Assembly: GCF_002913715.1 (NCBI RefSeq)
Contig: NZ_PPCE01000006.1
Span: 62,001-126,000, forward strand
Direction of reading: 5' to 3'
From: Campylobacter concisus
Lineage (GTDB): Bacteria > Campylobacterota > Campylobacteria > Campylobacterales > Campylobacteraceae
DNA length: 64,000 nucleotides
Both the position numbers and the translations under genes were made by a program. The notes below the pieces were generated by a model. That model was given only the letters and a program-made list of their open reading frames with translations. It did no database searches and was not told where the DNA came from. Positions 18,220-27,705 of the stretch are shown piece by piece. Numbering within the stretch: position 1 is the stretch's first letter; the number at the start of each line of letters is the position of its first letter.

Positions 18220-21079
18220 TAAATTTTATATATTGTTAGCGCCAATAATAATTTCAGCGATCTTTTGCGCATATAGCGGAAATGAAAGCTATAAAAAATT
18301 TACAGAACTAAAAGATCTAAATGAAAAACTATATAAACAATCCTTAGTATTTCAAACTATAAGATCTGTAATACAAGAGCACGATACACTAATAGGCAAA
18401 AGCCAAGAAGATATAAAAAAGTTGCGAGATAGCACCTTAAAAAATACACAAAAATTTATAAATTCTATAAGAAAAGACGATCGTATCGAGATACGAAATA
18501 TAAATAAATTAAAAGAATTGCTAGCAAATATAAATCAAAATGATCAATTTGATGAACTATTTTATGAATTTTTCCAAAATATAAATGGAGAAATAGATAG
18601 CGATTTTAAACAGGACTTAGACCGAGACTTTCCGCTTATAATAAAAGCTTATGCCGCAACTTTAAGTAAAATTTACAATCAACTCTCTTTAGCAAACAAC
18701 ACAAAATACTACGTAAAAAATATCTTTATAAATGGCCCTTTATTTTCAATAAACAGTAATGTGAGAGAAAATATATATTCCGTAAAGGACAACACGCCAA
18801 ATCTTGATATGCTTCCAAAAAGTGAGCTAAAAGAGAATATTTACAAAGACTTTAACCAGTTTGAAGCCAACTATCAAGCTAAAAAGATAAGAGAAGCTAA
18901 AGCCAAGATCGCATTTTCTGAAAAACTAAATATCGAAGATATTATCTTAATCAAACAGTATGAAGATGATAAATTTATACTTTTATTAGATAGTGCCATA
19001 AACATAAAAAATGAGCTACTAGAACTTACCGAGAGCGAGAAAATAAGCTTTGGCATAAAGACCTTTTTTGAGTTTTCGCTTTGTGGCTTGCTCATTTTGT
19101 CTTTGCTTGGTATTTCTGCTAGGTTGAAATTTTTAAAGGTGCTTATCGATAAGTCAAAATACATATCGAGTTATATCCTATCATCAAAAGAGATAAGTGC
19201 GGATAATGCGATATCAAAGCTTATAAAAGCTTATGAAGATCTAAAAGAAACCTATATAAAAGATAGCAGCTTTTTTCAGATAAAAGATAGATATATTTTA
19301 TCAGTGAGCAAGAAGCTAGAGTCTATTAATAAAGAAATTTTTACATCGACTGCGGCTTTAAAAATAGAAACAAATAATAGCAAAAAGCAAGTATTTATAG
19401 ACACGATAGAAAAAAATGCAAATATCATGACTTCGCTTTATAACAATGCTAAAAATATCTCAAATGTTAAAAAATATAGCGAATGCAATAAAACCGAGAT
19501 ATTTGATCCTCAAAAAAGCTTTGAAGAAATTTTGCAAGCAAATATTGTCTATTCGCAAAGCAAAAAGATAAATTTTATAAGCTATCTTGATCCAAGCCTT
19601 ACAAATGAACTAGAAGGAAATCTAAATTCATTAAAAACCGCATTTAACTCTATCTTTTTGGCGTCTTTATCAATGTCTTTAAGACATCAAAATATTATCA
19701 TCACTATCAAAAAAGTTCAAAAAGAGTTTGATAGAAGCGGACTTTGTTCTGTAAGCTTTAGCATAAAAAATAGCTCAGCTGCCATGAGTGAAAAGCAAAT
19801 TTCAGATATATTTTCAGATGATGAGAATAGCTTAAATAATGATGAGAGCGAGTTTTATCTAAAAATCGCTCAAATTTATTTAAAAAATTTAGAAAGCAAG
19901 CTGGAGATTAATTCGTTTCCAAGTATTGGCAATGAGTTTAAATTTGTAGTCATCTTTAAAACAACATCAAACTATAAAGACTTTGATATAAAATGCGATC
20001 ATAAACTAGCATTCTTACAAGACGCAAATGTAGCTTACAACGAAGCTTTTGAGCAGACCACAAAAGACCTTGGGCTCAAAGTGGATATGCTAACAAGCAC
20101 TAGTCCATCTATTACAAAAAATTATGATGCTATATTTTTAAGAAATACCAATAAGCAAGGTCAAGATATTAAAAATCCGCTCATTTTAAAAGACCCGCTA
20201 ACTCCATTAAGCATCACAAGACTACTTTGCTTGGGTGAAGCTGATATTATGAATAAAAATTTAAACGATAAACCAAAAATTTTAATCTGCGATACTAACG
20301 AAATTTACATAGATATAACAGCAAGTGGTTTTAGTAAATTTAACTGCGAAGTTGTTGGAGTTTGCAATAAAAAAGATCTAAAACAAGCCATAAAGCAAGG
20401 TGATTTTGACCTTATATTTGTTGGCTCAAAATTTTTCGAAGCTGAAAAAAATAGCCTTCAAAAAAATCTTGATCTTATAAAAGCAGCTATACAAAATGCG
20501 AAAATTCCAATTATACTAATGCTTTCAAATACTTCAAATATAGATGGAGAGAGTGTCAAAGAATACTTCAACGCTTATATAAAAACGCCAATAAATAGCG
20601 ACGAACTGGCTCAAATTTTTAGAAAATTTTTACCAAATTTTGGCGAGATTGCAATAGACGAAAGCTATCTAGCAAAAAGCGAAAATATTATTTTATTTAA
20701 GAAATCGCCAATGGAAAATAAAATATTTAGCTCAGCTTTAGGAGAATTTTACAACACACTTGAAACCACAAATAGCTTTGATGAGCTATTAACAAAGATA
20801 AAAACCAAAACTTACGGTATCGTTCTTATAGATGAAAATGTAAAAGGCTTCAACTATGAAGAGCTAACAAGAGTTGTTGATAAGATAAGGCAAAGCCAAA
20901 AGGTTGATACAAGAGTGCTGATATTTGGCGCACAAGAAAGAAGTGAATTTCCTTTTGTAAAAGTGTTAGCTAAAAATATCACAAAAGCAGAGCTTTCAGC
21001 TACAGTAAGAGAGCAAATCGATTCTATGGGTACTAGCTACGCTAAAAGCTCTTATGAATTTATTAAGTTTAACGCCTAA
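18209..21079 (+). CDS. large membrane hybrid-kinase-like protein lacking catalytic residues
   Basis: The 956-residue protein has a membrane segment near 5-22, an extracytoplasmic sensor part, and a second membrane segment near 289-304. It has a BarA-like order of domains, but each looks broken. The DHp-like helix (about 360-410) reads LSVSKKLESINKEI where SHELRTPLN is expected, so the His is missing. The ATPase-like region (about 440-595) has no N box and no DxGxG. Of three receiver-like domains (about 600-680, 685-805, 828-935), the second has Gly at the phospho-Asp position (DLIFVGSKF); the third keeps Asp (GIVLIDENVKG). It is probably a signalling scaffold. It ends 4 bases inside the convergent trpE. 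Confidence 0.6.
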   Translation: MKNNKFYILLAPIIISAIFCAYSGNESYKKFTELKDLNEKLYKQSLVFQTIRSVIQEHDTLIGKSQEDIKKLRDSTLKNTQKFINSIRKDDRIEIRNINKLKELLANINQNDQFDELFYEFFQNINGEIDSDFKQDLDRDFPLIIKAYAATLSKIYNQLSLANNTKYYVKNIFINGPLFSINSNVRENIYSVKDNTPNLDMLPKSELKENIYKDFNQFEANYQAKKIREAKAKIAFSEKLNIEDIILIKQYEDDKFILLLDSAINIKNELLELTESEKISFGIKTFFEFSLCGLLILSLLGISARLKFLKVLIDKSKYISSYILSSKEISADNAISKLIKAYEDLKETYIKDSSFFQIKDRYILSVSKKLESINKEIFTSTAALKIETNNSKKQVFIDTIEKNANIMTSLYNNAKNISNVKKYSECNKTEIFDPQKSFEEILQANIVYSQSKKINFISYLDPSLTNELEGNLNSLKTAFNSIFLASLSMSLRHQNIIITIKKVQKEFDRSGLCSVSFSIKNSSAAMSEKQISDIFSDDENSLNNDESEFYLKIAQIYLKNLESKLEINSFPSIGNEFKFVVIFKTTSNYKDFDIKCDHKLAFLQDANVAYNEAFEQTTKDLGLKVDMLTSTSPSITKNYDAIFLRNTNKQGQDIKNPLILKDPLTPLSITRLLCLGEADIMNKNLNDKPKILICDTNEIYIDITASGFSKFNCEVVGVCNKKDLKQAIKQGDFDLIFVGSKFFEAEKNSLQKNLDLIKAAIQNAKIPIILMLSNTSNIDGESVKEYFNAYIKTPINSDELAQIFRKFLPNFGEIAIDESYLAKSENIILFKKSPMENKIFSSALGEFYNTLETTNSFDELLTKIKTKTYGIVLIDENVKGFNYEELTRVVDKIRQSQKVDTRVLIFGAQERSEFPFVKVLAKNITKAELSATVREQIDSMGTSYAKSSYEFIKFNA

Positions 21080-22347
21080 AACTCTTTTGCGTTATTTTTA
21101 AATACATTTAGCACGCTTGCTCGCTTATGGCAAATTTCAGCGTATTCTCTTTCGCTCTTTGAGTCATAAACTATACCAGCTCCAGCCCCCACAAATACAT
21201 TACTAAAGCCATTTTCACCTGACACAAAGATGGCTGATCGAATAAGAATAGCAACCTGAGCATCACCATTAAAATGTAAAAATCCAATGCCACCGCCATA
21301 GATATTTCGCTCAGAAATTTCAAGCTCATTGATTATCTGCATAGCTCTTATTTTTGGGGCTCCGCTTAGTGTGCCAGCTGGGAAAATACTAGCTAAGACA
21401 TCAAAAAGATCAAGCCCCTTGGCGCACTTGCCATAGACATCACTTACAATATGAATTACTTTTTCATATTTTTGTATATGCATCGCATTTTTTACGGATA
21501 CACTTTTTGGCTCTGAAACCCTGCCAATGTCATTTCTAGCAAGATCGATTAGCATCTTGTGCTCAGCCAGCTCCTTTTCGTCACTTAATAGCTCATTTTC
21601 AAGTGCCGCATCTGCATTTGCATCACTTCCTCTAGGCCTTGTGCCCGCAATCGGAGCTACAAAAATTTGCTCACTTTTCATCTCAAAAACAAGCTCTGGC
21701 GAAGAGCCAACTACATCGCCATAAGGTGTAGGAAAATGAAACATATATGGGCTTGGATTTGTAAGTGAGAGCTTTTTATAAAATTCCAAACTGCTCATAT
21801 TCGTTGAAATTTCAAGCAATTCACCAAGCACCACCTGAAAGACATCGCCACTTCTTATATACTCTTTTGCTAACTCAACCATATCCTCAAAGTGTTTCTT
21901 TTCTTTACCAAGATCAGTTTTTATACTAAATTTACTCTGCTCTTTGCTTTTGCATTCAACTTTCGCATCAAGCAAAAAATCATAATATTTATTCTTATCT
22001 CCATAAAATGTATAAATTTTACTCATCTTGTCAAAGTGTAGATAGGCCTTTGCATCGGCATAGATAAATTTTGGAAATTCGTACTTTTTAGCTTTCTCTT
22101 CTCCGATATATTCAAAATATCTCACACCATCATAAGTAAAAACACCAAAGAGACCTGCAAATGGAGCTAAAGATTTATTACGATTTGTATCAAAATAACT
22201 TCTAAGCCTATAAAAATCCATATCCTTTTCATCGATATAATCGCAATCAATGCCTATAATCGTTTGTGTCTTATCCTCGGCTAGGTAGCTATTTTTAAAT
22301 TTTTCTCTAATCACTTCATAATAAAACAGTGGTTGTTCTAAGAGCAT
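21076..22347 (-). CDS. trpE: anthranilate synthase component I
   Basis: The 423-residue product is a chorismate-utilising enzyme. The motif PIAGTRPRGSDA has Ala, as in anthranilate synthase, where aminodeoxychorismate synthase (PabB) has Lys. Other signatures are LLSDEKELAEHKMLIDLARN, IFPAGTLSGAPKIRAMQII and FVGAGAGIVYDS. The N-terminal domain is short (about 130 residues). The LLES motif of tryptophan feedback inhibition is not evident; the matching place reads NSYLAEDKTQTIIG. No trpG/trpD gene is adjacent, so the partner must be elsewhere. It converges with the pseudo-kinase gene and has its own TATAAT box. Confidence 0.88.
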   Translation of the reverse strand: MLLEQPLFYYEVIREKFKNSYLAEDKTQTIIGIDCDYIDEKDMDFYRLRSYFDTNRNKSLAPFAGLFGVFTYDGVRYFEYIGEEKAKKYEFPKFIYADAKAYLHFDKMSKIYTFYGDKNKYYDFLLDAKVECKSKEQSKFSIKTDLGKEKKHFEDMVELAKEYIRSGDVFQVVLGELLEISTNMSSLEFYKKLSLTNPSPYMFHFPTPYGDVVGSSPELVFEMKSEQIFVAPIAGTRPRGSDANADAALENELLSDEKELAEHKMLIDLARNDIGRVSEPKSVSVKNAMHIQKYEKVIHIVSDVYGKCAKGLDLFDVLASIFPAGTLSGAPKIRAMQIINELEISERNIYGGGIGFLHFNGDAQVAILIRSAIFVSGENGFSNVFVGAGAGIVYDSKSEREYAEICHKRASVLNVFKNNAKEF

Positions 22348-22370
22348 TTTTTCCCTTTAAATTTTTGATG

Positions 22371-22376
22371 ATTATA
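22371..22376 (-). promoter_or_regulatory. -10 box of trpE
   Basis: TATAAT on the minus strand, about 24 bases before the ATG at 22347, with T-rich DNA upstream. No tryptophan codons or leader peptide were seen, so no classical trp attenuator. Confidence 0.5.
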
Positions 22377-22498
22377 AAAAAAGTTCGCTTTTAGTTTTTA
22401 AAATTTTTATCAAATTTCTAAATTTATGCCCTAATTTCACCTTTTTACTATTTTTTAACACCGCTTGGCTAAAATTTGGCACTCATAAAAGGAAATTT

Positions 22499-23239
22499 AT
22501 GCTTTTTGTTGAACTTTTTGTAATTGGTATCGGCGTTGGATATATCGCTGGTTTTTTTGGCATCGGTGGCGGCACAGTCGTCGTTCCTATAATGGTCGCC
22601 TTTGGGTATGACATAAAAACCGCTATTGGCATAAGCGTCATGCAAATGATATTTAGTGCGACTTTTGGCTCGTATCTAAACTACAAAGCTGGCCTTTTAA
22701 AACTAAATCGCGGCGTAGTTTTAGGGCTTGGAGGCTTAGTTGGAGCTAGTTTTAGTGGCATCATCGTCTCGTATGCGCCCGCAATTTTACTCGAGTCACT
22801 CTTACTTACTACATTTATCTTATCCCTTTTGAAATTATATTTTATGCCAAATAGTGACGGCTCAAACGCAAATAACTCACTTTTCTTACTATTTTTAGTT
22901 GGTCTTTTTGTAGGTGCTCTTGCCATTAGTATTGGTATCGGTGGTGGCGTCTTTATCGCTCCTATTTTGGTTGGCTTTTTACGCTATGAGCTAAAAAAAG
23001 CCGTTTCAATGGGAGTATTTTTTGTGATGTTTGCAGCCTTCTCTGGCTTTATCTCACTTTCATTAAGCGGCCATATCTCTTATCTAGAAGGTGCTTTTCT
23101 AGGCCTTGGCTCGCTAATAGGCGCATACTTTGGCACCAAAAAGACACAAGCTATGGATAAAAAAGCGCTTAAAAAATGGTTTTTACTCTTTTATCTTTTG
23201 ATGATAATTCTAATCTTAAAAGATATGATATTTGGCTAA
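22499..23239 (+). CDS. TauE/SafE family membrane transporter
   Basis: The 246-residue inner-membrane protein has about 7 hydrophobic helices in two repeats. Each repeat carries the family's glycine-rich helix: GYIAGFFGIGGGTVVVPIMV near the N-terminus and LAISIGIGGGVFIAPILVGF near residue 140. Relatives export sulfite, sulfoacetate or other small anions, and the substrate is not readable here. The start has an AAAGGA box 5 bases upstream. It is transcribed divergently from trpE. Confidence 0.87.
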   Translation: MLFVELFVIGIGVGYIAGFFGIGGGTVVVPIMVAFGYDIKTAIGISVMQMIFSATFGSYLNYKAGLLKLNRGVVLGLGGLVGASFSGIIVSYAPAILLESLLLTTFILSLLKLYFMPNSDGSNANNSLFLLFLVGLFVGALAISIGIGGGVFIAPILVGFLRYELKKAVSMGVFFVMFAAFSGFISLSLSGHISYLEGAFLGLGSLIGAYFGTKKTQAMDKKALKKWFLLFYLLMIILILKDMIFG

Positions 23240-23269
23240 ATCAAAAATTTAAGGCTAGGCTAGCTAGTC

Positions 23270-24730
23270 TTAAATTTCTTCAAAAAAGTAGGCTTCGCTT
23301 AATTTAAAAGCAAGCTTATCTAGCTCATCTTTACTTAAATTTACGCTCTTTGCGATATCTTCTAAACTAGCTTTGCCATCAAATTTTAAAGCGATTTTGA
23401 TCTCTTCATAGCTTAAGTTTAGCTTGCCATTTAACTCATTTGCCAAAGAGATAACTGGTGAGCTAGCATTTAAAAAATACTCCAGATACGCAGCAGCTCT
23501 AGACTTTAGTCTAGTTTTGCAAGGCTCATAGGTAAGTGCTTTGAGTTTTGAAGAAGAAATTTTAGTGTTTTGATCGTTTAAAATTTCAAGTAGCCCTACA
23601 AAAGCTTCGTTTGCATTCTCGCCAAGTGCCGCCTTTACTTCGCTTAAATTTAAGCTTTGTGGATAGGCTTTGCTTAAAATTTCTTGCGTTTTTGTTCTTG
23701 GCTGCTCGCTAAAATATGCAAAATAAATCCTATCAAGCTCACTCTCTCCAAGTACCGCGTCAAAGTCCTCAGCACCGCCAAGCCTCTCTTTGTGAGCGAT
23801 GAGACTTTTTCTAAATGATCTATTAAATAAAAAATCGTTTAGTTGCTCTTTTTTGATGCGAGAGTTGTAATTTTGCTCGATATGTGCGTCGAAGCGGTAA
23901 ATTCCAGTTGAGCTTGCAAAGATGTCATTTAGTGAAGCATCTATGACGTAGCAAAGTCCATGTTTATCGATATGTTTAGCAAATTTATGAAAGTAAGTTG
24001 GCTCGTTGCTAGCCTCTAAAAAATCATGCAATATATAATAATCATTACCCTTTGCGATGATGCCTTGTAAGAAATTTAGCTGTGTTAAAAGAAGCTTCAT
24101 ACTATCTTTGTATACGACATCGCTTTGGTTTTGTAAGCTAAATTTCAAATAATCCTGCAAAAAATTTAACTCACCTTTCACATGAGCAAGTGCTTCTTTG
24201 CTGTCGTTGCCTGAGCTTACAAAAAGCATAAAATCTCTTAAAATATCAAGACTCTTCCAGCCAGGATAGGTATTATACGAAACATAAGCGATGCCATCCT
24301 CGCTTAGTAATGCCTTAATCGTGGCAAGCAGCGCATCTCTTACATTTGGGCTCACCCAGCTATAAACACCATGAGCGATAATATAGTCAAATTTCCCAAG
24401 CTTTTTTATATCGCTTTCGTTCATGTGCAAAAAATTTCGCTCAAGCAGAGTAAAATTTTCTAAACCTATCTGCTTTGCTACCTTGTTACCTTCAGCCACT
24501 TGATGGCTTGAGATGTCGATACCAACAACTTTTGCGTTTTTATGCGAAATGGCAAATGGCAAGATATTGCCACCGTATGATGAGCCAAGCTCAAGCACTC
24601 TAGCCTCTTTTAAGCCAGCTGCCTTAAGTCCCAGAAATTTAGCAACCGCTTCTATCCTAACTGGCGAGCAGTCGCTAAATGCGGCCGAGAAATAAGGAAT
24701 TTCATCGTAAGCTTTCTTTGTTTTATTCAT
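23270..24730 (-). CDS. class I SAM methyltransferase with methyltransferase regulatory domain
   Basis: The 486-residue protein has an N-terminal Rossmann methyltransferase (about 30-200) with motif I ARVLELGSSYGGNILPFAI, then VVGIDISSHQVAEG and FDYIIAHGVYSWV. After it comes the methyltransferase regulatory domain (about 205-290) and a long alpha-helical tail rich in Leu and Lys that looks like repeated winged-helix segments. The methyl acceptor is unknown. The gene overlaps the serC stop region by one base, so it is probably co-translated with serC. Confidence 0.8.
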   Translation of the reverse strand: MNKTKKAYDEIPYFSAAFSDCSPVRIEAVAKFLGLKAAGLKEARVLELGSSYGGNILPFAISHKNAKVVGIDISSHQVAEGNKVAKQIGLENFTLLERNFLHMNESDIKKLGKFDYIIAHGVYSWVSPNVRDALLATIKALLSEDGIAYVSYNTYPGWKSLDILRDFMLFVSSGNDSKEALAHVKGELNFLQDYLKFSLQNQSDVVYKDSMKLLLTQLNFLQGIIAKGNDYYILHDFLEASNEPTYFHKFAKHIDKHGLCYVIDASLNDIFASSTGIYRFDAHIEQNYNSRIKKEQLNDFLFNRSFRKSLIAHKERLGGAEDFDAVLGESELDRIYFAYFSEQPRTKTQEILSKAYPQSLNLSEVKAALGENANEAFVGLLEILNDQNTKISSSKLKALTYEPCKTRLKSRAAAYLEYFLNASSPVISLANELNGKLNLSYEEIKIALKFDGKASLEDIAKSVNLSKDELDKLAFKLSEAYFFEEI

Positions 24731-25809
24731 CAGCTATGTTTTCTTGCAAATTCTCTCATAAACTCGCCAAGTTTTTCAACATCGCTTTGGCTAACGGCAT
24801 TATAGATAGAGGCTCTTATGCCGCCAAGATGTCTGTGACCTTTTAGCCCTAGCATGCCCTCTTTTAGCGCTTCTTCGACGAAAACTGGCTCAAGCGCATG
24901 ATCTTTTGGTATCGTAAAGCTCACGTTCATATCTGACCTGCTTGATTTTTTAGCGTGACCCACGTAAAAGCCATTTGAGCTATCTATTATGCTATAAAGC
25001 GTGCTTGCTTTTTTGGCGTTTATCTTCTCAACCTCGGCAAGTCCGCCAAGGTCTAGCAGGTGCTGCATGGTTAAATTTAAAAGATAAATTCCAAAAGTTG
25101 GCGGTGTGTTGTAAAGTGAGTTTGCCTCTACGTGCGTTTTGTAGCGCAAAAACATAGGGACGTTTTGGCTACTCACGCGATCAACTAGGTCTTTTCTTAA
25201 AATGACGATAGTCACGCCGCTTGGGCCTGCATTTTTCTGAGCGCCACCATAAAGCAAGCCGATACTGCTAAAATCAAGCGGTCTAGCGAAAAAGTCGCTC
25301 GAAGCATCGACAACAAGGGGCGATTTGGTCTTTGGCATAGCCTTATACTGCGTGCCATAAATCGTGTTGTTTGAGCAGATATAGGCGTAATCGGCGTCAT
25401 CACTAAATTTAAACTCAGGGATGTAAGAGAAATTTTCATCCTCGCTGCTTGCAACGACATCTACATTTACGCCAAGCACTTTTGCCTCTTTGATAGCTTT
25501 GTTTGTCCAAACGCCGGTGTTTGCATATTCAGCCCTGCCACCTTGATATAAATTCATCGGTATCATGCTAAATTGCAAGTGTGCGCCGCCTTGCAAGAAT
25601 AAAATTTCATACTCATCGCCGATACCATAAAGCTTTCTTATCTTCTCCATCGCACCAAAGTGGATCTCCTCAAAGGTCTTGCTTCTGTGGCTGATCTCCA
25701 TGATCGAGTAGCCCTCGCCTCTGTAATCGGTAAATTCGGCCTTTGCGTGCTCTAAAACATCTAATGGTATCGCGCTTGGGCCTGCGCTAAAGTTGATTTT
25801 TCTACTCAT
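24730..25809 (-). CDS. serC: phosphoserine aminotransferase
   Basis: The 359-residue PLP enzyme makes phosphoserine from 3-phosphohydroxypyruvate in serine synthesis. The start [18 protein letters not shown] is the family's N-terminus. The PLP lysine lies in [16 protein letters not shown] (about residue 195). The C-terminal [19 protein letters not shown] is also typical. serB, the next enzyme of the pathway, is elsewhere in the window (41861-42487). serC lies 2 bases after xseA, in the ubiE-xseA-serC unit. Confidence 0.96.
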   Translation of the reverse strand: MSRKINFSAGPSAIPLDVLEHAKAEFTDYRGEGYSIMEISHRSKTFEEIHFGAMEKIRKLYGIGDEYEILFLQGGAHLQFSMIPMNLYQGGRAEYANTGVWTNKAIKEAKVLGVNVDVVASSEDENFSYIPEFKFSDDADYAYICSNNTIYGTQYKAMPKTKSPLVVDASSDFFARPLDFSSIGLLYGGAQKNAGPSGVTIVILRKDLVDRVSSQNVPMFLRYKTHVEANSLYNTPPTFGIYLLNLTMQHLLDLGGLAEVEKINAKKASTLYSIIDSSNGFYVGHAKKSSRSDMNVSFTIPKDHALEPVFVEEALKEGMLGLKGHRHLGGIRASIYNAVSQSDVEKLGEFMREFARKHS

Positions 25810-25811
25810 TT

Positions 25812-26978
25812 TTACTCCTTGATAATTGCTTTTTTATGTGTATTTTGCGAGATAAGCTCGATCTCATCATTCAAATTTAAATCCCTAAGATCGGCTCTCT
25901 TGCCATCTTTTCTAACCTCGATAAGCCCCTTCGTGCTCTCAAAAAAGAGCTCCCTCATCTCATAAGCTTTTTCAAGCGAGCCAAGAGCTGAGCCAAGAAG
26001 CAATATCTTTCTTTGCACGGCGTTTGTTAGGGCATTTTGCTTGTTTGCTACCTCGCTAAATTTTAGCTCGATCCTAGATTTTAGGGCGTTTGATGAAAAT
26101 TTAGAAAGTAGTAAATTTAGCAGATTTTGCTTCTTTGTGATCTTTAAATTTAAGGCACTATCAAGATCATCGCTGAGCCTGTCAAGATACTGAAAAAACG
26201 CCTCTTCATCAGGCAACAGATCAAGCATGGCTGCACTTGGCGTAAGTGATCTGCGGTCTGCTACAAAGTCACTTATAACGTAGTCTATCTCGTGTCCGAT
26301 AGCGCTTATGACTGGCGTTTTTGTAGCGTAAATTTCGCGAGCTAGGCCCTCGTCGTTAAAGCACCAAAGATCCTCTTTGCTACCGCCTCCACGAGCTAAA
26401 ACGATCACATCGACGCCGTATTTATCGGCTCTGCGCAAAGCTTTTATAAGCGAGCTTGGAGCACTTTCGCCCTGAGTTAGCGCGTCAAATATAAAAATTT
26501 CACTTAGCCTCCAGCGGCTCTTTACCACCTTTAGCATGTCTTGAAGTGCAGCTGAAGTGGCGCTTGTGACAAGGGCTATTTTCTTAGGTAAATTTGGTAT
26601 CTCTTTTTTTGCGCCGATGTCAAAAAGCCCCTCGTTTTCGAGCTTTTCTTTAAGCTGCCTAAACGCAAGCTCAAGCTCGCCCTCGCCATCAGGCAGCATC
26701 GCGCTAGCTACTAGCTGATACGACCCACTTGGCGAATAAATGGTCACTTTGCCATAAATTTTGACCTTCAAGCCCTCTTTTGGCAAAAACTTCACCTTTT
26801 GGTTATTCATGCGGTACATCACGGCTGAGATGCTGGACTTTTCGTCCTTTAGCGTGAAGTACCAGTGCCCAGAGGCATGCTTAGTAAGGCGCGAAATTTC
26901 GCCACTTACCTCGACATAGTCAAGGGTTGCCTCAAGCAGCGCCTTTGCTTTTTCGTTTAGCTCAGATACGCTAAGCAT
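25812..26978 (-). CDS. xseA: exodeoxyribonuclease VII large subunit
   Basis: The 388-residue protein has the XseA OB-fold at its N-terminus ([20 protein letters not shown], about 20-39, then [16 protein letters not shown]). The core catalytic domain (about 120-320) includes [36 protein letters not shown] and [20 protein letters not shown]. The C-terminal coiled coil is shorter than in E. coli, as is usual in Campylobacter. No xseB is adjacent. It overlaps ubiE by 8 bases. Confidence 0.95.
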   Translation of the reverse strand: MLSVSELNEKAKALLEATLDYVEVSGEISRLTKHASGHWYFTLKDEKSSISAVMYRMNNQKVKFLPKEGLKVKIYGKVTIYSPSGSYQLVASAMLPDGEGELELAFRQLKEKLENEGLFDIGAKKEIPNLPKKIALVTSATSAALQDMLKVVKSRWRLSEIFIFDALTQGESAPSSLIKALRRADKYGVDVIVLARGGGSKEDLWCFNDEGLAREIYATKTPVISAIGHEIDYVISDFVADRRSLTPSAAMLDLLPDEEAFFQYLDRLSDDLDSALNLKITKKQNLLNLLLSKFSSNALKSRIELKFSEVANKQNALTNAVQRKILLLGSALGSLEKAYEMRELFFESTKGLIEVRKDGKRADLRDLNLNDEIELISQNTHKKAIIKE

Positions 26979-27693
26979 TGATCTCTCTTACCTTTTTGGC
27001 GATAAATAATGTCGAAATGTCCATGCTAAAGCCCTTGCAAAGCTCTATCTCAAAGCCAGCCTCTATAAGCTCATCGCAAAAACTCTTTGCGTCCAAGAAA
27101 TTTTCGATCGAGCTTGGCAGATACTCGTATGCCTCTTTATTTTTTGAGATAAAGCCCCCGATACTTGGCAAAATTTTACTTAGGTAAAAATCTCTTAGCG
27201 CAGTTATAAAGCCCTTTTTCTGGCGTTTGGTAAATTCGAGCACGACTACGTAGCCATTTAAAGCAAGCACTCTATTAAACTCCCTAAGCGCCGCCTTTCG
27301 CTCGACCACATTTCTTATGCCGTAGCTTATGCTTAAAATTTGAGCCTCACCACTTGCGAGCGTTGTATTATCAGCGTAGGCCTCTATAAATTTAAAATTT
27401 GGAAATTTCGCCCTAGCCTCTTTTAGCATACCACTTGATGGATCGATGCCAGTGAGACTTTTCACCTCTACGCCAAATTCTTTTGAAATTTCACTCCAAA
27501 GCCCCATCATATCGCCAGTACCACAAGCCACATCTACGATATTTATGCTTCTTTCTTTAAAAATTTCTAGCATATATCTGCAGGCAAATTTCCTCCAGCT
27601 CACGTCCACACCAAGACTTAGCACTCTGTTTGCGACGTCATAAGTCGGAGCGATCTGGTTAAACATATCAACGATTTTTTCTTGTTTTTGCAT
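26971..27693 (-). CDS. ubiE: demethylmenaquinone/ubiquinone C-methyltransferase
   Basis: The 240-residue SAM methyltransferase starts with the UbiE/MenG pattern MFNQIAPTYDVANRVLSLGV. The SAM motif is NIVDVACGTGDMMGLWSE, and later pieces include LSISYGIRNVVERKAALREF and VLEFTKRQKKGF. Campylobacter makes menaquinone, so the likely job is the last methylation of that pathway. It overlaps xseA by 8 bases and follows the CYTH-CHAD gene by 12 bases. Confidence 0.93.
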   Translation of the reverse strand: MQKQEKIVDMFNQIAPTYDVANRVLSLGVDVSWRKFACRYMLEIFKERSINIVDVACGTGDMMGLWSEISKEFGVEVKSLTGIDPSSGMLKEARAKFPNFKFIEAYADNTTLASGEAQILSISYGIRNVVERKAALREFNRVLALNGYVVVLEFTKRQKKGFITALRDFYLSKILPSIGGFISKNKEAYEYLPSSIENFLDAKSFCDELIEAGFEIELCKGFSMDISTLFIAKKVREINA

Positions 27694-27705
27694 AAATTTG
27701 CCCTT

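Noticed and set aside
22348-22498. A tryptophan leader peptide before trpE
   Set aside because: The region has no in-frame Trp codons and the -10 box is too close to the start codon.
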